A stretch of 64,000 bases of DNA from Labia minor. Its lineage: Eukaryota; Arthropoda; Insecta; Dermaptera; Spongiphoridae. The stretch is from NCBI GenBank assembly GCA_963082975.1, contig OY720345.1, positions 17,696,491 through 17,760,490 of the forward strand. The letters run 5' to 3'. Every line of letters begins with the position of its first letter. Positions within the stretch are counted from its first letter, which is position 1. Below the pieces are notes generated by a model. It was not told the origin of the DNA. It made no database searches and saw only the letters and a program-made list of their open reading frames with translations. This document shows positions 34,497-48,700 of this stretch, piece after piece. The position numbers and the translations under genes are program-made.

Positions 34497-34632
34497 GTTA
34501 CATACATACACACACACACACAGACAGACATTTAGTGAAAATGATTCAGGAACCTTCAAAACGTATAAAAACAACAATATCTCAACATCGAAAATCTTCG
34601 TGATCGTAATACTCTGGCGAGATAGTAAAAAT
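34497..34632 (-). mobile_element. HINE-A 5' end fragment (A6)
   Basis: Only the 5' third is present: CA microsatellite, AGTGAAAATGATTCAGGAAC and the terminal CTGGCGAGATAGT. It is fused directly to direct repeat J. Confidence 0.6.
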
Positions 34633-34742
34633 TAGTTACAGGTAAAAATTGTATTTAAATTTCCGACAACTTAAATAGCAGATTTACCCACATTTAATAA
34701 ATTAGTGCCTGGTACTATCTATCACTCGGCCCTTAAAAAATA
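34627..34742. repeat. Direct repeat J, copy 2
   Basis: Second copy of the segment at 33087-33206, slightly diverged, abutting HINE-B copy B2. Confidence 0.6.
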
Positions 34743-35361
34743 AGTTGACCTGTGGCCAGGTCCGAACCGACCGACGGTTTGAAATAAATTAATTTCCAGC
34801 TACAGAAACAATTTCAAATAATTTTCATATATCTATTAATGTAATAAAAAACAGATATGGATACATAAATAATAAATATAAACATTTTTAATTTTATTTT
34901 ATTTATAATATATATGCAAGACCAGGCTGTGACGTCATGAATGGCTGGATGACGTCATATAATTTTAAATCAAGAAAATACTAATAAATATGATTTTTCT
35001 CGAGGATAAAACCAATACAAAGTGCATGATTCGTGGTGATATATAAAAAAATCTCCTTTGGTGTGAAAATAACCCTTTCCATCCTATCGTCGATCGCTAA
35101 TACTACCACTTCCGGTTTCCGGAATTGCACCAAAAGTTGATCAATTCATCCCACTGATGCATTAAGCAAATATACCAAATTTCATCAAAATCGGTTGAGC
35201 CGTTCAGGCTGTACACATCTATACGGACGGACAGACGGACAGACATCATGCTAAAAATACTTTTTTCTGTTTAGAAAATGCATGATTCGTGGAGATATGT
35301 AAAAATCTCCACATGTGAAATTTGGTGTGAAAACAATACCTCCCTTACTCGTCGGTCGGTA
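34741..35361 (-). mobile_element. HINE-B element, copy B2
   Basis: A full-length inverted copy of B1. It carries the 3' hairpin near 34747-34762, TGACGTCA at 34930-34937 and 34950-34957, the GTCC-type repeat near 35222-35242 and the ACCGACCGAC end at about 35350-35361. Confidence 0.65.
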
Positions 35362-36240
35362 ATATACATACATTTTTATTTTTTATTATTTATAAAATAA
35401 TAAATGAATATTTAAAATTCTAATGTCATATTTTTTAAATTACAATAAAATTTGTTTTATGGACTGAATTAATATTAATAATTCTGGCCCTGCATTTATT
35501 ATACTTAGAAATATTTACATAAACAATATATAAAAGGTATAAGAAAGTTCAAAAACATACTACATATAAATTCAATTCTAAATTTTGTCAATGATATCTA
35601 TTAATCTTTTCCTGTATTTTACTTAATTATATTTTTATTAGTTTTTAGGTGTGTGTAATGAGTGTTTAATCAATATAGAATATTATTTTGAAAATCAAAT
35701 TAATTTGATATATATGTTCGATCTTTTATAAATATATTTTAAAATAAAAATATTTTATAATATACCTATATATATTTTAATTTTTATTTAAGAAAAACAT
35801 ATCTTTCAAATATAAAAATAAATAAATAAAATTATTAATATATGACCATCAACATATAAGAATTCACTATCCACTGTTTCTTAATATTTAAGGGGGTGAG
35901 AGGACAATCACTAAATTTTATGTATTTGCAGTTAACTTTGTAAAATGTACGATCTTATGTGTTATTGCATTTTAGCATTTGATCGATAACAAATGATAAT
36001 TTAAAAGAATATTTTAGTCTTATAGTTGAATTTAATTAAAAAATATATAAATAAGAAATATTGAATTATTAAAGAAAGTAATGTGCACATTTCTTTTTAG
36101 TTTTTCAATATTTTTTTTTAATTAAATGAATGTTCTAATTCTTTAGTAGTTTATAAATGAAAATATATATAATAAATATATTCTTAAATAGTAATGTGTG
36201 ATATTATACTATAAAATGAGGCTTGTATGACTGTAATAAA
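35362..36240. other. AT-rich DNA upstream of the myosin gene
   Basis: No gene or repeat seen. Confidence 0.35.
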
Positions 36241-36546
36241 AAAAAGTGTCCTATTATGGATAAAGTAAAAGTTTCCGTTCATTCACGTAAAGTACAGTTA
36301 GGTAGAGGGAAAGAAGAGGACAGGAATAGTAATAATATAAAGCACGGCTATGTTCAGTATTAATTCAAAGAAAATGGCGTCCTTCACATATTTCAAATAA
36401 ACTCTCCCCCTTTAACATATTACAACTCTCTTGTTTATCTGTGATTTTGTTTTTTTATATATTTTTTAAATATTTTTATATATTTATTATATTTCTACAC
36501 CAGTTTTAAATAGTGTTTATGCTTTAAAAAAAAATTATTAAAAAAA
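36240..36546 (+). promoter_or_regulatory. Promoter region and 5' leader of the long myosin isoform
   Basis: A higher-complexity patch 36255-36420 precedes the first ATG. GTTCAGTAT at 36352-36359 contains an arthropod Inr (TCAGT). A TATAAAG at 36336-36342 is closer to it (20 bp) than usual. An upstream ATG at 36374 (ATGGCGTCC) lies in the leader and would open a short upstream frame. Confidence 0.4.
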
Positions 36547-36726
36547 ATGTTTAATTTTATGAAAAAGAGCACGAATCCGTCATCCTCTTCATCTACTTCA
36601 AATGCATTTGACAAGGAACAAGAAAAAGAAAAAGAAAAAAGAAAAAAAGAAAAACGAAAAATTGAAGGTAGTAAAAAACGGGATCGAGCACATTTAAGTA
36701 CAGATGAAATTCATCGAATTGATGAG
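36547..36726 (+). CDS. Myo18: Myosin XVIII exon 1 (KE motif)
   Basis: Encodes residues 1-60: MFNFMKK, a Ser run, then the Lys/Glu-rich stretch [16 protein letters not shown] typical of the long MYO18A isoform. The start matches the MFNLMKK opening of the vertebrate protein. Donor GAG|GTATGT. Confidence 0.88.
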
Positions 36727-39700
36727 GTATGTAAGAAAAAATTCACACCTTCAAAATATTTGACATTTCAATTCAAGGTTAGGCAAAATCAATATTGATT
36801 GTGATTTCCATTTCTAAGTGTATTAGATTAATATAATTCAAATTAAAATTCTATAATATATATATATACATAGACATAGATTGTTAGATGTAAACATTTA
36901 ATTATCAAAATATATTAATTTGCAATATTTCCTATATTTATCGAAATTTAATCGAATAAATCTATTATTTTTCCTATTGTATGTTACAGAATCTAAACGG
37001 TATTTAATCCAATTTATCAAGAGGTATTATAATTTAATTGAATTTGCTCATTTTCTGATTTTAATCATAGCTTCAATAAAAAAAAAATTAAATCACAATA
37101 ATAATTCAACTGCTCTTAATACTCCTACTACTATAATTAATATGTTAATTAAATTTAAAATTCATTATACTAATGCAATTTGACAACAAAAAATTAAATA
37201 TTAATCACGTCTGTTTATATATTAATTAAATGAAATAGTTAACCAAAATATTCAAATTGTCAAAAATATGAATATATATCATTTTATTTTTTCTGTTTAT
37301 TAAGATATAGAGTATACCAAAGTTATTTAATACATTAAACATTTATCTTTTTATGATTATTCTATTTATTTAAATTGAATATTGAAAGAAAATTTGTATA
37401 AATTAAAAGTATAGGAAAATTTTTGACAAATTACGATTTAAGATTTTTGTCTAAATTAATGTTTTATATATATTTACATTTTTATAAACTTGTCAATTAG
37501 GTATAATGTTTTTTAGCTATTAATCTCATATTTGTCGAAATTTATTAAAATTGTATTCAATCACATAAGCCTTTTTGAATTTTGAAAATATATGAAATCA
37601 AAATTCAAAATAATCCTAAACTTTGAAATTCAATATGAGAAACCTAAGAAATATGAATTAGCCAATGATTTAAATTTCTTAAAGATTAAATAAATTGTAT
37701 TCAATCACATAAGCCTTTTGAATAAGCATTTTGAAAATATATAAAATCAAAATTCAAAATAACCCTAAATTTTGAAATTCAAAGAAGCCTAAGAAATATT
37801 ATGAATTAGCCATTGATTTAAATTTTTTTAAAGATTAAATAAAAATGATTAATTAAATTTGAATTTTTTTTTTATTTAAAACTATTAAAATAAATATTAG
37901 TTTGTTCGATTACGAGCTAAATTAAGTTTAGAGAGATGATGACAACCAAAGACCTCATGCAAAACTCGGTGGGAGGTTCAAAGGAACACGGACGTGTGAT
38001 TACATATAAAAACTGTCCAAATATATAAATTATATTTATATAAAATCGCGATAGTAATATAATTCTTTAATAAAATTGTATTTTTTCCAGATTTCTATCT
38101 ATGATTTTTTATTTTTTGTAAAATATAAGATAATTATAATAATTAGAAAGCGTAGATATTTATAGAAAGTAAAAGCGAATACTATGTATATTATTAAGAA
38201 GAAATAAATATATTTTCTATTAAATTTATTATCTTTATTTATAAATATAAGATAAAATATTACAATTATGTATTATTTATTAAAATAATATGTTTTAAGG
38301 CAAATTTAAAAAAAATAAAGTTAATTTTTTAAATTTATATTATATTATTTTTCAAAATATTATATATTTAATTGAAATTTTTCCAAAATTAAAAGTCAAA
38401 CATTGACGTAAATATAAAACAATTTCATTATATAAAACCAGCCATATCTTTCTATGATTCAATTATATTACAATATAAATCTCAATTTGTCACAGTTTCT
38501 CATTATAGTCGTATTTGAATTTTTTTTAATTTTTTCATTTCATTATTTTGAAAGGACAGATAATATATAAATAAAGTAAATTATTAAAATATATTCGTTT
38601 AAATAATTTTATTCAAAATTTGAATCAATTTTGACGATAAATCGACCCCTAACGGTGAATTTATAACCACTTTGAAATTCAGAGGTGAGAAACCCGGAGA
38701 ACCAAAAATCAACCCGGGTGATTTTGAAATCTGATTCTTATTCTAACTATTTCTAACGTATAATTATTTTATGATTATTGTGAAGTCTGACTAAAATATC
38801 TAAATCAACATAGAATTTATAGACATACATATTAGAATTGGGAAAATGGTTGCGGATTAACAGGCGTTTTTTATTTATTTTTAATTGATTTATTTTAATC
38901 AATCTTATCCTGATCCTTAAAAATTTGATTATTGTTAATTTCAAATCGTATAACAAAATGTTCATGAATTAGTATTTTTTTGATTTAAAAATTTTGCAGG
39001 ACATCATTTTGGTTCCTCAAATCCATTCCATTTTCTTTAACTAAATTTAATATTGAACTCAAGTTAGAATGGAATGACTTTAAAATAGATTTTATGAATC
39101 ATACTAGAATGATATAAGGAAGAAATCAACTTCCGCTGATAATATGCGGTTGAAGAAGTTTTAACAGTGATCCTTTTTGCATTTTATTTTGCAAATAATT
39201 AATTTATACATAATCTTAATAACACTTTAATTTATAACTACAAATATTATATAATAGAATTTTCAATTTTAGATATTTTACTATTTAATTTTCTTTTGAA
39301 AAAAATCTTCTCTACAATAAATATTTCATAATTATTCCATAAGTACATAGATTTAGAAAGAATTCTTAGATTATATTAAATATTTATAATAATATTTTAT
39401 ATTATTAAAAAGCCTATAATTTAATTAAGTACCTTTAATTTATATCAACAGATTTTAAAAAATATCTAATAAATTATTAAATATTTAAAAATCACAAGTG
39501 ATTACTATTATTATTATATTATTATTAACACCACCTATTTATTAATAAACTAAATATATAATAATACCATAAATATACAAAGTGCAATATTGTAATTAAG
39601 AATATTTAATGAAATTATGCATATATTATGAAAGAATTCTTCTTTCTATTGTATTGTTTTATTTTTGTTTCTTTTTCATGTTTTTATCATCTTTTGCATC

Positions 39701-42700
39701 GTTTCTGTCAGAAAGCGTTTAAGGTTGAATATTACTTTTTTTTAACATATTCACTAATTGTATATTTTTATCCCATAATCAGATTTTTAAATAATTTAGG
39801 GCATTAGGCTAATTGTTTTTGTACAATTCCTTTTTTTTCAAAAAAAAATTGATTAAAAAATCATTTAATGCTATTTTACGCTGCTAAATAATAAACTCTT
39901 ATTATTTAGAATGCTTTTAATATAACTTTAACTAAAAAAAATTGAATAAAACATATAGTAAATATATATTTAATTAATTTTATAATTTTTCCTGCTATTT
40001 GAATTTTTTCTAACTGATAAGCCTTAAATGATACTAATTAGTATTATAAATAAATAATAAATACATTTTTTAATTTGACTATTATATAAACACAGTTTAA
40101 TAATTTAATATTGGTAAAAGGTACTAACCATTTAATTATTTGAATTTGTAATTTTGAATATTGAAATTTTAAAATAAATAAATTTTAATTATAATCATTC
40201 TAGGTTCGTCGTTCGTTAAAAATAAGAGGTCGACGAAAAGATAAAGAGAAATTGCCTTCTGGAATAACAGCTGATTATACAGCGAGTTTCCTAGCTGGTC
40301 TTGTGGAACATAATGGAGAGGATACAGTGGATCAAGCCCCTTCAACTTCTAGTCTACCGATTCATACTCAGGAGGTTCATATTTATTTACCATTTCTATT
40401 TTCTATTAATGTTCATTTTCATTCATAGTTCTCACTCAAGTTTTTTTGTATGAAACAACCACCAACCTTTATGATGGCGAGAAGGGGGAAAGATTTTTTT
40501 TTTTTTAATGCAATTTAAGAGAATCTCTGTATCTCCCGGGAATGACACAATCTGCATTCACTTTATATTAATTATTACTAAAAATAAAAAAAAACTTTTT
40601 AAAAACACGCTTTTATTTAACTTTTTAGTGCATTTAAATAAAAGCGTGTTTTTACCGACCGACGATAGTAAGGGAGGTATTGTTTTCACACCAAATTTCA
40701 CATGTGGAGATTTTTACATATCTACACGAATCAAGCATTTTCTTAACAGAAAAAAGTATTTTTAGCATGATGTCTGTCCGTCCGTCCGTATAGATGTGTA
40801 CAGCTTGAACGGCTGAACGGATTTTGATGAAATTTGGTATATTTACTTAATGCATCAGTGGGATGAATTGATCAACTTTTGGTGCAAATCCGGAAACCGG
40901 AAGTGGTAGTATTAGCGATCGACGATAGGAAGGGAAGGGTTATTTTCACACCAAATTTCACATCAGGGGATTTTTTACATATCACCACGAATCATGCACT
41001 TTGTATTGGTTTTATCTTCGAGAAAAATCATCTTTATTAGTTTTTCCTTAATTTAAAATTATATGACGTCATCCAGCCATTCATGACGTCACAGCCTGGT
41101 CTTACATATATATTATATATAAAATAAAATTAAAAATATTTATGTTATATCGATATCTGTTTTTTATTACATTAATAGATATATTAAAATTATTTGAAAT
41201 TGTTTCTGTAGCTGGAAATTAATTTTTCAAACCGTCGGTCGGTTTGGACCTGGCCACAGGTCAACTTATTTTATATTTTTTTTATTTCTTAATTTTTAGT
41301 CTTGACAAAAATTTTAGAAATGATTTCAGGTTATAGCAAAGGTTCCCAATCCTTTCCCGTTTGCGGCTCCCTAAATAATCAGATTTTTTCCCCGGTGTCC
41401 TCACTACATCAGATTTTTTTCTAAATTTTTGACTTTCTTTAAAAATTGGAAAACTCCTTTTTACCGACTGACGATAGTAAGGGAGGTATTGTTTTCACAC
41501 CAAATTTCACATGTGGAGATTTTTACATATCTCCACGAATCATGCATTTTCTAAACAGAAAAAAGTATTTTTAGCATGATGTCTGTCCGTCTGTCCGTCC
41601 GTCCGTATAGATGTGTACAGCCTGAACGGCTCAACCGATTTTGATGAAATTTGGTATATTTACTTAATGCATCAGTGGGATGAATTGATCAACTTTTGGT
41701 GCAAATCCGGAAACCGGAAGTGGTAGTATTAGCGATCGACGATAGGAAGGGAAGGGTTATTTTCACACCAAATTTCACATCAGGAGATTTTTTACATATC
41801 ACCACGAATCATGCACTTTGTATTGGTTTTATCCTCGAGAAAAATCATCTTTATTAGTTTTTCCTTAATTTAAAATTATATGACGTCATCCAGCCATTCA
41901 TGACGTCACAGCCTGGTCTTATATATAAATATATACATATATTATAAATAAAATAAAATTAAAAATATTTATGTTATATGCCTATATGTTTTTTATTACA
42001 TTAATAGATATATTAAAATTATTTGAAATTGTTTCTGTAGCTGGAAATTAATTTACTTCAAACCGTCGGTCGGTTCGGACCTGGCCACAGGTCAACTTAT
42101 TTAAAAGCGATTACCCAAAAATTAAAAACTTATACTTACCATTACGGCCCCCTAATGACGACAACGCGGCTCCCCGGGGAGCCGCGGCGCACACTTTGGG
42201 AATCACTGGGTTATAGTGTGAATGTGTGAAGAATTATAATATAGTTTTTGAAGTTACGTGAAATAATTTTAATAATTTTAACTGTTTTGTTTTAGTTATT
42301 TATTGATGCCTGTTATCAATAAATGAAGCTAATTCAGGTCGATTCTTCACCTCAAAATACTATATATCAAATCGGAAGTATAGTGGACTGATTATTATTA
42401 TTATTATATTATTGGTTTATATATACATATATCTTTTCAAAAACAATATCGCGATTACTTTAATTGATATTCATTTAAATTAAAAAAACGTATCTTATTT
42501 TGACAAAATAATTAAACATGATTTAAATTAATTTAATTAAAATGATAACTTTTAGAATAAATTATTTAATTCAAATGAATTACGAGGGCAGTTAAATAAG
42601 TCTGTGAGTTTTTGAATGAAACCCAGATTTTTTGATAAAAAATTAAATTAGATCTTATTAATATATATATTTATAGATATTTACTGACCTGGGATGATCC

Positions 42701-45700
42701 TGAAAATTGCATTGTCATCTGAGTTACATATGTATGCAAAATTTCAGCTCATCCGAATATTGAGAAGTGGGTCAAATCCACCTTGCAAGATTTGACGACA
42801 GGACACGATGTGAAACTAAATAAAAACGTGTATGAGTTAGCCTTCTTAAAGGATTATTATTCTTTTGGTTAATGAATAACTTAATAACTTAACTCAAATA
42901 TCTATTGAATTTGAAAAAATTTCCGTCTCCTCTATTTAGGTATATTCTGGAGTTTACCACTGTTTCAAAACATTAGGAAGCTCTTTCCTAGAGCTATAAA
43001 TAGATTAATTTATTTATTTTACTTAACTTTTCTATTAGTTTTTTTAATTTAGGCTAAAATTGAAGATTTTTCTTATATTTCTTATTGTTTAAAGTTCAAG
43101 AATCTTCTATAGATATTTTTCGTTTTAAGCATATTCCATTATAAAAGTTTATTCTCATTTTATAACCTTTTTAAAATCGTAATTATTTTTTTTAATGAAA
43201 TATAAATTATTTACAATAAAACAAATTATAATATTTATATTTTTGAAATTTTTTTTAGTCCCCTCAACGGATGACACTTCATTTAGCTGACCCTTCTTTA
43301 ACCCAATCTGATACAAGCAGTGAAACTTCATTAACATCATCAGCAGGACGACCATTACCTCCATTGCCACCAAGGCCTCCGAAACGAGGAATTTTAAAAG
43401 TATCCAAAAATGTCACCAATACCCAAAATACAAAACAACCAAAACCACCACCTGCTACTTTGCCTGGATTATCAGCGGCTGTTGTCGCACAAAATACATT
43501 GCAAAATGAAGGTAAAAAAAAAAATATTAAAATTATTTAATTTTTTTTATATATACGGTACAGTGAAAACAACATGTTTGTAAGGTATATTATGTAACTT
43601 CAGGAAATTTCACTAGGAAAAGTAGCAAGGTCAAACCACACAATATTGGTGGCTCATTCATGTGACCCCTGCGATAGTTAACAATACGCTCAAATAGTTA
43701 TGCAAAAGGTTCAACGTGTGGCACGTATTCGTCCACTGTATCCACATGTTATTCATGTTCATTCATATCATTCAATTTAGGTCAAAATAAATTATCAAAA
43801 TAAAATCTTGAGCATATGGCATGATAGTCTAATAGGACTAAAGTTTGCACAATCACTGATACCACCTCTTCATTTCCATTAGGGTATAATAATGCTCTAT
43901 TTCCAGATACCCATTTATAAAACCCTTTATTTTAAAAATTACTCAAGATCAAAAAAATTTAATCGGAACATTAATCTTTTATTAATTAATTATAAACGTG
44001 AAAGTCTTAATAATAATAGAAATAATAAATAAAGTTGGTTATATTCTCTATTTTCTATTAATAAATATATATATATTTTCTTTTAGTTATATCGTATGAA
44101 AATACAACCAATGGGGTAATGACAGAACATATTCTTGCTATATCACCCGATCAAGAATCTTTATCAGATACAACAAATAGTTCTTTTGCAACTCCACCTT
44201 TGAGTCTTTCCCCTGAAGGTAAGACTCCAGGATTGTACCAACATTCCATAAAAATTGGTAAATATATAATTTTTTAAATGTAAGATCTTAATTTTAATTT
44301 GAAAATATTTTTTTTTTTTTAATATTTTAGATTGTCCTCTACCAAAACTACGTCAAATCTCACTTCCACCTCCACGTGATGTTATTTTACAAAGATCAGG
44401 TCCCTCTGGAGAATTCGGCCTTTCTTTAAGGAGAGCAATTATGCCCTCATCTAGTCCAAACCACCCACCAACATCATTAGTTCTAGCTGAACCAGGACAG
44501 GTAATATTATTTATTCTGTTTTATAAAATATTTGATTAATTTAACTAATTAATTTTATTAATAATATAAAATTACAGATGGCTTCAAGTTCAAATGGTAG
44601 CCATCGTCTTCTTCCGGGGGATCGTTTGAATCAAGTCAATGATATTGAAGTGAAAAATAAACCTAGAGAAGAGATTATACAAATTATTCGTTCAGCTGGC
44701 ACACATTTAAAAATACAGGTTGATTGTTAATTATGAATTTTAATTTGAACATCTTTGTCTAAATTAATTTATTTTAAATAAGATATTTTTTTTTTATAAA
44801 AAAAATTTGATTAGTTGAAATATTAAATTTATATATCTTATGTTTCAGGTTGAACCTATAGTGGAGCTGTCGGAATTTTCCAAACGTTTATTAGTTTCTC
44901 AAGAGGATGACGAAAAAGAAAAACAAAATAATAATTTTTCTTCACCTGCTCTTGAATCATGCAGTTCGAATGGGAGTGGAACATTAAAAAGAAGCGCAAG
45001 TCGACGATTTTATAAAGATTCTTCAACGGTAAGTGTCTATTGTTTATTTATTTGACATATTATAAAAAATATTGTTTATTTTTATTAAAATTTTTTTCTA
45101 AATATAAATTTAATGTAAAAAAAAACATTAGAAACAAATAAGAGTATAAATAAAATTAAATTTTTCCATTGTGTGTGTGAGATATTTCACAAAATATTTC
45201 ATAAAACAATTTGAATCACGCTCAAGTCCCAATTTGATAACTACATTTTAATGAAATTTTATTATACTTTTTAGATTCAACGAGGGTGAATCAATTAAAA
45301 TCTTGAAATTTTAATTAAAACATTTGATACACGATACAAATATTAAAGTTACATATATTTTTCTATGCATTTTTTTTTTTTTTGCATTTGTTAAATGATA
45401 TTGAGTTTGTTTGTTAATTTCATCATCATAGAAAGAAAGGGGGTGTGTGGCCAGCCAATTGCGCACAAGCATCTCTTCAGCAGTGTCATCATCGAATCAT
45501 TTCCCTTCTAGTTCTTCTTTCTTAGACCTAAACATGTGATAATCACTTTAGGATAAATAAGTGCTCATTCAGTGTAGTTCAATTAAATTTTTCAATTTTT
45601 TACTAGTCAGTTTGGCATTGTTATTAAGGAGAATCACGATTCTGATCTGAAAGTTGCATCTTTTCACCATATTTCTCAACCATTCTAAGTTTGAACTGTG

Positions 45701-48700
45701 TTAATGAAGAAAGTCGATTTGCAAAACACATTTGAAGTCTCAGAACACCGTCGCAAGGACCTTTTCATTTGAAAGGTCAGTTTTTGTCTTCTTCCTTCCT
45801 CATCCACTCTATCTTCATACTCTCTTCTTTTGATTCAGAGGTATAATGTCTCATCATATATTTACGTTGAAATCGTTCTCAAAGGGCTTGTCACATGCTT
45901 CTTTTTTATTAAGAGGACATTAAATAACTCTCAATACATTGGGACAAAATTATAATAAAATCAGATTATGTAGAAAAATTGAGAGTAACTTATTATTTGT
46001 ATCTCTTATCAAAAGCGATTTAAACAAACTTTCTGGATTGATTTGATTCACTTTCGTATTTAAATAATTTAATAAGCAACCTAACAATGTATTAAAATTT
46101 ATGAATTCAGAATAATAGAAAGGATTTTTAATTTGGAATTGATTATATATATTATTTAAAATTCGATTCCTTCTTTAATCATTTTTTTAAAATTTTTATT
46201 AAAAATACAATGTAAATTCAAGAGAAATTATGATCAATTTTGATAAATTATAGTTTATAAATATAGTTAATATAATATAAGATATAAGATTAAGACTCGA
46301 CCCTTTAATACATTCAAAGTGATGTATAAATGTAAAGTATAAAGTTTAATGTCTATATGTAATAGCTTTATTTTTTTATTTTTATTTTGTTTCATTAAAA
46401 GTATATTAAAACCTTAATTTTTTCTTGTTTTTCTTCATTTTTTTTAAATTTAATCAGTAAATAAATACTGAATATTAGTGATTATCTCATTAAGTAAACA
46501 CTGCACACTAGCTTTATCAATATTTAAAAAGAAAATGGTCTATTTTTGGGATTTTAACTGAAAATTATCTGAATTAACTGTTATTATATTAATATACCTA
46601 TTTTTGTAATTAAGTATATATTAAATAGTAATAGTAAATTTTAAATTAAATATCTAAAATTTGAACTTAAAAATTGAGAAAATTAATTAAAATTTTTTTG
46701 CTATTTAAATTTCAATTGAAAAAAATGTATCTTTACTGCATTTAGGACGGCATTTTATATAAAAACTAATTTTTAACAATTATATATATTCATATTTACA
46801 ACCAAAAAAGATAAATAAACCATCCATTACACTAAATATATTGCTTTTCAGAGTTCTTACAAATTTCATATAAACTTAAATTTTACTAAATCGGCAAAAA
46901 CTAGGTGAAAATTGTAAAATATATTTTCTACTCTTGTATATTAGTTTCATTATTTCATTAATATCATTAACAAATTTTGACAAATCTTTTACTAAATATA
47001 TATGACTAAAAAATAAAAATTTGTTCAATTGAATTACAAATAAATATAACAAGATTTAAAAATTATATTTCCGGACAATTAGTGATTAGAAAATATATAG
47101 TTAAATAATTTTTAAATAATTCTGAAGATATTTTTTTTTTAAAAGCATGAATTTTAATGATGGAGTATTATTATTATTTCGTATCATTTATAATGTACAC
47201 AAATCTAGTTTTGATATCAGAAGGGGCACAAAATAATACTTGTTAAACTTGGAATTTATTTTATTCATGTTTAAATTAGCTTTTATAAAATTTAAATATA
47301 CAATCATCAAAGAAACTACTAATTGGCTTTGATCATCAAGACACTGGGTTAGAGAATGAATGTTTTAGTTGAATACTTAAAATTAAAATAATTATATTTG
47401 AATCGCAAATACAATGTGTCAAATTTGTCTTTGTTTAATATTTATGTTTATAGACAAATTTTTTTCGAAATAAAAATATTTCCAAAAAATTTCCTAGACC
47501 CATTTGTAAATACATATCTAAAATGAAAAAATACTAGCAAGAGGGGAACACAGTCTACTTGGTAAGATGAGAAAACCCACTTATTAACTAATATTAAATA
47601 TAATTTTTTCCTTGACCTCTTTCACAATAATATAAGGAGTTCTCTTGACTATAGTATTTTTGTTTTCGGAGGGCCAAAAACTATCCCTCAATATATTTGC
47701 CAAATAATATCCATTAACATTATATATAATATTCCTATCATATTTGCGAGTCAAATATCCGTAAAAGATTAAGCTATTTTCAATTTTATCTGTTAATTTA
47801 AAACAATTTTGAAGATATGATATCATATCTTTTCACTTGCTGCGATTGTGAATATCAGTCTGAGTAAACGAAATAAAACAAATGGTATTTATTGATTTCA
47901 AGTGAGCATTTGACATGGAATATCTTGACAAAATGGTACACTCAGTTCGGGTTAATAAGAATTTTAAGGAGTTTAGGGTAAGTTCCAGAATTAACTCTGA
48001 TTATAGTGATTGGTTTCGGATTCGGATTACCAGATGCGTGTTGCAGGGAGTTTATTTCTTCAATCTTCTAATTTTCTCCTTGTATCTAAGCGATATAACT
48101 GACTTTTTTGATAAAAGAGATGTATGTGAATTATGTTATTATTCGCGGATGATGTGATGTTAATGAGTGGGTCCTAAAGAGATGCTCAGATAAATATTAT
48201 AAAGAAAAATTGCTCAAACTAAATATTAGAAAAATTAAAAAGATATATTTTAATAGGGGAGATGGAAGAAAATTAGAAAAGTGTAAGTTTGGAAGTTAAA
48301 ATACCTTGATAGGGTGACACAATTTTATAAATGGTTCTGCTGATAACCGTAACATACTTCCAATCACAATATTATAAGGGAAGAAATTGAACGGAAAGGA
48401 ATCGTTATACAGAGCGCTGAGCTAGCGTAACTCCCTGCCATCGAAGAGATACTCCTTCAGGGAGCCTCTTATAATGAATTATTAAAATGATCTGAACAAC
48501 AAAAAAAAAATTGAATAAAGGGAAAAGATATATTATTAAAACAGAAGAGGAGTGTGGGAGAGGTGAAAAGGAAACCCTAGGACAAGGGTGGCCAACCCGC
48601 GGCCCGCCGTAAACATTTTAGCGGCCCGCGAGATTCATCACACTTTTATATTCTACGCCCTCATGAAACAAATATCGCACTAGTGAAATAAATATGATTT

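Noticed and set aside
47584-47826. 80-codon minus-strand frame next to the LINE remnant
   Set aside because: No recognisable motif. A handful of frames this long are expected by chance in 64 kb of this composition.
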